Source: Acidobacteriaceae bacterium (GTDB lineage: Bacteria; Acidobacteriota; Terriglobia; Terriglobales; Acidobacteriaceae). From it: a stretch of DNA of 9,191 bases. A model generated the notes under the pieces. It did no database searches. It saw nothing but the letters and a program-made list of their open reading frames with translations, and had not been told where the DNA came from. The stretch spans positions 12,040-21,230 of the forward strand of contig PMOF01000018.1 of the NCBI GenBank assembly GCA_003162495.1. The letters run 5' to 3'. The translations under genes and the position numbers were made by a program. How positions within the stretch are numbered: the stretch's first letter is position 1; the number at the start of each line of letters is the position of its first letter. Positions 5,108-9,191 of this stretch are shown here, one piece after another.

Positions 5108-6061
5108 ATGTCAGATCAAAAAGATACAAAGAATTTGAATGGAACCACTCTGCGCCTAAAGGTGGGCCTGGCGGAGATGCTGAAGGGCGGCGTCATCATG
5201 GACGTGATGAACGTGGAGCAGGCCCGCATCGCCGAAGAATCCGGCGCAACGTCAGTGATGGCTCTGGAGCGCGTGCCGGCCATGATCCGCGCCGAGGGCG
5301 GCGTGGCCCGCATGGCCAAGCCCAGCCTGATCAAGCAGATCATCCAGGCAGTCTCCATTCCGGTCATGGCCAAGGCCCGCATTGGCCACTTTGCCGAAGC
5401 GCAGATTTTGCAGGAACTGGGCGTCGATTTCATCGACGAAAGCGAGGTTCTGACTCCGGCCGACGAAGCGCATCACATCGACAAGCACGCCTTTACCACG
5501 CCGTTTGTCTGCGGGGCGCGCAATCTTGGCGAGGCCCTGCGCCGCATCGCGGAAGGCGCGGCCATGATCCGCACCAAGGGCGAAGCGGGCACCGGCGACG
5601 TGGTTCACGCTGTCCAGCACATGCGCCAGATCACCAGCGAGATGCGCGCCCTCACCGTCCTCTCCGAGCAGGAACTCTACAAGGCCGCCAAGGACCACCA
5701 GGCTCCTTATGAACTGATCCGCATGGTCGCGCAGACCGGCAAGCTGCCGGTACCCAACTTCTCCGCCGGCGGCATCGCCACGCCGGCTGACGCCGCCCTG
5801 ATGATGCAGCTAGGCGCCGAGGCCATCTTTGTCGGGTCAGGGATTTTTATGAAGGAGCGCGCCACCCCGCTCGACGTCGAGAACGATCCCAGGGAGCGCG
5901 AAGAAGCCGTCTCGCGCGCCAAAGCCATCGTGCAGGCTACCACCCACTTCAACGATCCCAAGATCCTCGCCGAAGTCAGTGAGCAGGTGACCGGCACGAT
6001 GAAGGGCCTGGCCGCCGCCGCGTTAGAAGAGTCGCAGCTGTTGCAGACCCGCGGCTGGTGA
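5108..6061 (+). CDS. pdxS: Pyridoxal 5'-phosphate synthase lyase/synthase subunit PdxS
   Basis: Makes pyridoxal 5'-phosphate directly from ribose 5-phosphate, glyceraldehyde 3-phosphate and ammonia (the deoxyxylulose-phosphate-independent route), as the (beta/alpha)8 subunit of a PdxS-PdxT complex. The 317-residue product has the conserved start [19 protein letters not shown] and the catalytic residues expected from the family: Asp32 (VIMDVMN), Lys89 ([10 protein letters not shown]) and Lys157 ([12 protein letters not shown]), with phosphate-site glycines in [12 protein letters not shown] (218-229) and AIFVGSGIF (239-247). I chose the ATG at 5108, with GAGG 8 nt upstream. The frame is open for 63 more codons to 4919, but that part lacks PdxS character and is too long. 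pdxT follows after 14 bp, so the two subunits are co-transcribed and probably translated in step. Confidence 0.97.
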   Translation: MSDQKDTKNLNGTTLRLKVGLAEMLKGGVIMDVMNVEQARIAEESGATSVMALERVPAMIRAEGGVARMAKPSLIKQIIQAVSIPVMAKARIGHFAEAQILQELGVDFIDESEVLTPADEAHHIDKHAFTTPFVCGARNLGEALRRIAEGAAMIRTKGEAGTGDVVHAVQHMRQITSEMRALTVLSEQELYKAAKDHQAPYELIRMVAQTGKLPVPNFSAGGIATPADAALMMQLGAEAIFVGSGIFMKERATPLDVENDPREREEAVSRAKAIVQATTHFNDPKILAEVSEQVTGTMKGLAAAALEESQLLQTRGW

Positions 6062-6075
6062 AGGGCGCCTGACAG

Positions 6076-6669
6076 GTGACAGAGCAACAACGCCCGCGCA
6101 TCGGCGTGCTCGCCATTCAGGGCGACTACTCCGCCCATGCCGAGGCTCTGCGTGAATCGGGCGCGGAGCCTGTCGAGGTGCGCAAGCCGGAACAGCTTGC
6201 GGGGCTGGATGGGCTGATTTTGCCGGGAGGCGAATCGACCACCATGCTCAAATTTCTGGAGAAGCGCCATTTCTTCGATCGGCTGGTGGAGTTTAGCGCA
6301 AGCAAGCCGGTCTTTGGCACCTGCGCCGGCGCCATCTTGCTGGCGCGAGAGGTGCGCAATCCCCCGCAGCGAAGCCTGGCGGCACTGGATGCCGTGGTGG
6401 AGCGCAACGCCTACGGCCGACAGATCGATTCCAGCATTGTGACGGCGGAGACCGAACTGCCCGGCGGCCCGCTGGAGATGGTCTTCATTCGCGCTCCGCG
6501 CATTGTGGACACCGGCGCAGACGTGGAGATACTGGCACGGCGGGACGGCTCCCCTTCATTGATAAAGCAGGGAATGGTGATGGCCGCCACATTTCATCCG
6601 GAGCTCTCGCACGACCGCCGGGTTCACCGGCTGTTTGTGGAGACCGTGGCGGCGGCGACTAAAAACTGA
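6076..6669 (+). CDS. pdxT: Pyridoxal 5'-phosphate synthase glutaminase subunit PdxT
   Basis: Class I glutamine amidotransferase that hydrolyses glutamine and channels ammonia to PdxS. The 197-residue product matches family length. It has IGVLAIQGDYSAHAEAL at 9-25, the glutamine-site GGEST at 51-55, the nucleophile Cys83 in FGTCAGAILLA, an R-N-AYGRQIDS block at 110-119, and the catalytic His174/Glu176 in ATFHPELS. The full Cys-His-Glu triad is present, so it should be active. The start is GTG at 6076 (MTEQQRPRIGVL), 14 bp after the pdxS stop. The ribosome site is weak (AAGGG about 10 nt upstream), which fits coupling to pdxS. A weak hairpin (6725-6741) follows the gene. Confidence 0.96.
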   Translation: MTEQQRPRIGVLAIQGDYSAHAEALRESGAEPVEVRKPEQLAGLDGLILPGGESTTMLKFLEKRHFFDRLVEFSASKPVFGTCAGAILLAREVRNPPQRSLAALDAVVERNAYGRQIDSSIVTAETELPGGPLEMVFIRAPRIVDTGADVEILARRDGSPSLIKQGMVMAATFHPELSHDRRVHRLFVETVAAATKN

Positions 6670-6724
6670 GAATTCTCCACCAGCATTCCTCCGAATCAGA
6701 CCATCCCCATCGATTCCTTCTGCG

Positions 6725-6741
6725 TCCAACCCTTTGTTGGA
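6725..6741 (+). terminator. Weak possible terminator after pdxT
   Basis: TCCAAC (6725-6730) and GTTGGA (6736-6741) form a 6-bp stem with a 5-nt loop, followed after a few bases by a short CTTTTCC stretch. The stem is short and the T-run poor. It lies 28 bp before the oxidase subunit III start, so it may instead lie in that gene's leader. Confidence 0.25.
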
Positions 6742-6769
6742 GTAATCTTTTCCTCATAGGGGCCACGGA

Positions 6770-7531
6770 ATGCCTGCATCCTATACGCACACTCCCGCGG
6801 AGACGGAACGGCGAGAGCCTGGAATCGGCGGCAAACCGCCCGTAGACCGCCGTCCCACCGGGGGCGGCGGCGGAGGCGGCGACGACGACTGGAACGACCG
6901 GGGGCGCAGTCCGCGGGAGCTGCTTTATCGCACCCGGACCTTCGTGTTCCTGACCCTGGCCTGCGATATGGTGTTCTTTCTCGCGCTGGTGGTGGTGTTT
7001 TATGCGAGCCGGTCGAGCGCGCATATGAACCCCCGCTCGCACGAGTGGATTGGCGACTGGCACCCAGTGCAATTGCCGCCAATCCTCTACCTGAATACAG
7101 CGCTGCTGCTGCTGAGCAGCCTGACCATGGAACGCGCCCGGCGAACCATCTTCAATGAGATTGATGTGTTGGAGGAGTGGCTGGGACTGGGCCGGCCGGC
7201 CTTGCGGCGCACCCTTCCCTGGGTAGCGGCCACGCTGATTCTGGGCGCGCTATTCCTCATCGGACAGGTGACGGCCTGGCGCCAGCTGACCGCGCAGGGA
7301 TTCGCCTTCGACCGCTGGTCTACTCCGTCCAGCTACTTTTTTTACGTCATCACCGGGGTCCATGCCATCCACCTGCTGGCCGGCGTGGCGGCGCTGATCC
7401 TGTGCCTGGTGGCATTGAACAGACTGAAGCGGGTGCAGTACCGGCAGATCGCGGTCGACACGACCGCCTGGTACTGGCACACGATGGGGTTGGCATGGCT
7501 GCTGCTGCTGGCCGTGCTGGCGCTCGGCTAA
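6770..7531 (+). CDS. Haem-copper oxidase subunit III (cytochrome c oxidase subunit III-like)
   Basis: Membrane subunit of an aa3/bo3-type terminal oxidase. The 253-residue product has a soluble N-terminal tail (1-52) with a run of seven glycines and DDD at 31-40. Five predicted membrane helices follow at about 58-79, 104-120, 149-170, 188-216 and 231-251. Family hallmarks are SPRELLYRTR before helix 1, the loop between helices 1 and 2, YFFYVITGVHAIHLLAG (189-205) and the last helix AWYWHTMGLAW. Five helices match the shorter (CyoC-like) form of subunit III. The ATG at 6770 has AGGGG 7 nt upstream. No subunit I, II or IV gene is adjacent, since pdxT lies before and nuoA after, so its partner operon must be elsewhere. 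Identity as subunit III is secure; which oxidase it serves is not. Confidence 0.92.
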   Translation: MPASYTHTPAETERREPGIGGKPPVDRRPTGGGGGGGDDDWNDRGRSPRELLYRTRTFVFLTLACDMVFFLALVVVFYASRSSAHMNPRSHEWIGDWHPVQLPPILYLNTALLLLSSLTMERARRTIFNEIDVLEEWLGLGRPALRRTLPWVAATLILGALFLIGQVTAWRQLTAQGFAFDRWSTPSSYFFYVITGVHAIHLLAGVAALILCLVALNRLKRVQYRQIAVDTTAWYWHTMGLAWLLLLAVLALG

Positions 7532-7881
7532 CGCGGTCGGCGAGCGGCCATGAGCAGTTGTACAGCCATGATCTGTCGATTGTCTGCTGCGAGCGGCTCG
7601 TGCTTGGCTCTTGAGTTCTTCCTATCAGATGACAATTGTGCCGCGTTACATCAGAGGATAGTGAGGCGGTGGAGTTCATTTTTGGGAATCTGTGGGAAGC
7701 GGCGCGCAACATTCCCATTCAAGCCAGTAGAATTCCGACGCATCGGCACATCGAGATGGGGTCGCCTTGACGGGATGAGCCTGAAAACCTAAGCTCAAAC
7801 CAGCATCCTGTTTGATCGCGGCCGTTTGCGGTTGCGGTGGAGCGAGAGCAATCCTACTGGAATTTTTCGGACGGGGCGGCA
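7532..7881. other. Spacer between oxidase subunit III and nuoA
   Basis: This 350-bp gap holds a promoter-like pair at 7767-7795 in front of the nuo genes. No gene is convincing: the open frames are short, without ribosome sites, and have no recognisable sequence. No strong hairpin with a T-tract marks the end of the oxidase gene. The nuoA frame remains open upstream to a GTG at 7837, without a ribosome site. Confidence 0.5.
7767..7795 (+). promoter_or_regulatory. Candidate sigma-70-type promoter for the nuo operon
   Basis: TTGACG (7767-7772; 5 of 6 matches) is followed after 17 nt by TAAGCT (7790-7795; 3 of 6 matches). Transcription would begin near 7802, giving an 80-nt leader to the nuoA ATG at 7882. 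The -35 and spacing are good and the -10 is weak. Confidence 0.4.
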
Positions 7882-8283
7882 ATGGTCCCTTACTACTGGC
7901 AGTATCTCCCTTTATTGATGCAGATTCTTGCCGCGTTTGGCCTGGGCGCGGGGATGGTTACCGCCTCGTGGTTTATTGGGCGGCATCGCAACTCGGCCAG
8001 CAAACTTGAGGCGTACGAGTGTGGAATTGAGGCCGTGGGCGACGCGCGCAGGCGCTTCAGCGTGCGCTTCTATATGGTGGCCGTCCTGTTCATCCTTTTT
8101 GATGTGGAAGCGGTCTTCATGATGCCGTGGGCGGTCATCTACCGCCAACTGCCGGCCATCACGGGGTCGCGGCTCTTCGGATTCTGGGAGATGCTGGTGT
8201 ACCTGGGTTTTGTGGGTGTGGGGCTTTATTACATCGTGCGCAAAGGCATCCTGAACTGGAGCCAGGACAAGGCGGACCTCTAG
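7882..8283 (+). CDS. nuoA: NADH-quinone oxidoreductase subunit A
   Basis: Small membrane subunit of proton-pumping complex I, near the quinone channel. The 133-residue product has three predicted membrane helices (about 7-31, 62-86 and 98-119). It keeps the family signature KLEAYECGIEAVGDAR (41-56, with the conserved Cys47 in YECG) and RFYMVAVLFILFDVEAVFMMPWA (62-84, acidic Asp74 and Glu76). I chose the ATG at 7882, where GGACGGGG precedes by a few bases. A GTG at 7837 would add 15 residues (MEREQSYWNF...) but has no ribosome site. It opens a nuoA-nuoC-nuoD run with nuoC only 9 bp downstream. Confidence 0.93.
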   Translation: MVPYYWQYLPLLMQILAAFGLGAGMVTASWFIGRHRNSASKLEAYECGIEAVGDARRRFSVRFYMVAVLFILFDVEAVFMMPWAVIYRQLPAITGSRLFGFWEMLVYLGFVGVGLYYIVRKGILNWSQDKADL

Positions 8284-8292
8284 GATGAAACG

Positions 8293-8799
8293 ATGAGCGA
8301 GGCTCTGAAGAAAACGCTGAACGGCAAGGCGGAAGTGCTCGAGGGACTTCCACAGCACCCAGCCGTCAAGGCCATTCTTGCCTGGAATCCAGCGGCATTG
8401 TCCGACGCTAAATTTGATCGCGGAGAACTGACGCTGACGATTGTTGCCGAGGAAATTCGCGCCGCGGCGGCCACCGTGCAGGCGGCCGGCTATAACTTCT
8501 TTGAGGACATGACCGCGGTCGACTGGTTTCCCTCCTCGCCTCGCTTTCAGTTGAGCTATCACATCCTTTCCCACAGCTTCAAGGAGTACATCCGGTTGCG
8601 GGTCTTCGTGGATGGAGAGAGTCCATCGGTCGAGTCCATCGTGCCGGTGTGGCCGGCGGCGAATTACTTTGAACGCGAGGTCTTCGACCTGTTCGGCGTA
8701 CGGTTTGACGAGCACCCCAACCTGCGCCGCATTATGATGCCGGACGAATGGGTGGGTTTTCCCCTGCGCAAGGATTATCCGGTAGAGGGGTACCGCTAA
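8293..8799 (+). CDS. nuoC: NADH-quinone oxidoreductase subunit C (30 kDa subunit)
   Basis: Peripheral-arm subunit of complex I that packs against NuoD. The 168-residue product has the N-terminal domain (about 20-75, ending with AAGYNFFEDMTAVDWFP) and the diagnostic 30-kDa signature FEREVFDLFGVRFDEHPNLR (126-145), continuing RIMMPDEWVGFPLRKDYPVEGYR to the C-terminus. It is a stand-alone NuoC, not the NuoCD fusion found in enterobacteria. The ATG at 8293 has AGGA 7 nt upstream, overlapping the nuoA stop codon region (TAGGA), which indicates tight coupling. nuoB, which normally lies between nuoA and nuoC, is absent; only 9 bp separate the two genes. Confidence 0.95.
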   Translation: MSEALKKTLNGKAEVLEGLPQHPAVKAILAWNPAALSDAKFDRGELTLTIVAEEIRAAAATVQAAGYNFFEDMTAVDWFPSSPRFQLSYHILSHSFKEYIRLRVFVDGESPSVESIVPVWPAANYFEREVFDLFGVRFDEHPNLRRIMMPDEWVGFPLRKDYPVEGYR

Positions 8800-9191
8800 A
8801 TGACCGACGTGGCAGGCACGCCTATTCTCGAAGCCCCGGTGGCCGAAGGCGCCCGCGACCAGCACATGGTGCTCAACATGGGGCCGCAGCACCCATCGAC
8901 GCACGGAGTGTTGCGGCTGGTGCTCGAAATCGACGGGGAGATCGTGGTCCGGCTTTATCCGGAGATCGGCTATCTGCACACCGGCATCGAGAAGACCTGC
9001 GAGGCCAAGTTTTATCAGCAAGTGGTGCCGCTGACGGATCGCATCGACTACCTGAGCCCGATGGCCAACAACCTTTGCTATTGCCTGGCGGTGGAGAAGC
9101 TGCTGGAACTTGAAATTCCCGAGAAGGCGCAGTGGATTCGAGTCCTGTTGACGGAGCTGACTCGCCTGAACTCGCACCTGATCTGGCTGGG
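8800..9191 (+). CDS. nuoD: NADH-quinone oxidoreductase subunit D (49 kDa subunit), N-terminal part, cut by window edge
   Basis: Complex I subunit that forms much of the quinone-binding pocket. 130 codons are visible and the frame continues past the window. After a variable 20-residue lead come [16 protein letters not shown] (25-40, with the quinone-site His of the HPSTHG loop), [12 protein letters not shown] (57-68), [17 protein letters not shown] (72-88), [13 protein letters not shown] (90-102) and [15 protein letters not shown] (116-130). All are strongly conserved in the family. The ATG directly abuts the nuoC stop (TAAATG), with AGAGGGG about 10 nt upstream inside nuoC, so translation is likely coupled. 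Roughly a third of a typical ~400-residue NuoD is present. Confidence 0.96.
   Translation, partial: MTDVAGTPILEAPVAEGARDQHMVLNMGPQHPSTHGVLRLVLEIDGEIVVRLYPEIGYLHTGIEKTCEAKFYQQVVPLTDRIDYLSPMANNLCYCLAVEKLLELEIPEKAQWIRVLLTELTRLNSHLIWL

Noticed and set aside
6126..6407. Minus-strand frame opposite pdxT
   Set aside because: Shadow of a gene with a complete catalytic triad; no independent support.
7912..9177. A 421-codon open frame on the minus strand
   Set aside because: It is fully antisense to nuoA, nuoC and nuoD, whose conserved motifs are unmistakable; the product has shadow-like composition.
1..9191. Defence system, CRISPR array, insertion sequence, prophage or tRNA
   Set aside because: I looked for spaced repeats, transposase motifs, long terminal inverted repeats and tRNA-like arms on both strands and found none; the gene content is housekeeping.

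Overview
The window is GC-rich, compact bacterial chromosome, most likely from an acidobacterium (Terriglobia-like). The best taxonomic clue is the secreted protein at 1839-2870, which looks like the 'VWFA-related Acidobacterial domain' family. The short Trp/Arg-rich protein beside it also resembles small hypothetical proteins I associate with that phylum. This is inference from protein character; no search was run.

The left half (1-4672) is transcribed leftward (minus strand). In transcription order it holds: fliA (flagellar sigma-28 factor), a 238-bp spacer, flgM (anti-sigma-28) behind a near-consensus sigma-28 promoter, a short unknown ORF with a TTG start, the secreted vWA-like protein with a degenerate metal site, a small P-loop kinase, rpsO (ribosomal protein S15), and the 5' third of pnp (polynucleotide phosphorylase), which runs off the left edge. 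The rpsO-pnp spacer holds a good sigma-70-like promoter followed by three hairpins.

A 435-bp divergent spacer (4673-5107) separates these from the rightward genes. pdxS and pdxT encode the two subunits of the deoxyxylulose-5-phosphate-independent pyridoxal 5'-phosphate synthase. Next is a lone haem-copper oxidase subunit III gene with a glycine/aspartate-rich N-terminal tail. After a 350-bp spacer with a candidate promoter comes the start of a complex I operon, nuoA-nuoC-nuoD, which lacks nuoB at its usual place; nuoD runs off the right edge.

Functionally this is core metabolism and housekeeping: RNA decay and translation, a flagellar sigma/anti-sigma pair, vitamin B6 synthesis and aerobic respiration. 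I see no mobile element, CRISPR array, tRNA, rRNA or defence system. The points most worth a second look are regulatory (sigma-28 promoter of flgM, promoter plus structured leader of pnp, hairpins before fliA) and compositional (missing nuoB, metal-site-dead vWA protein).
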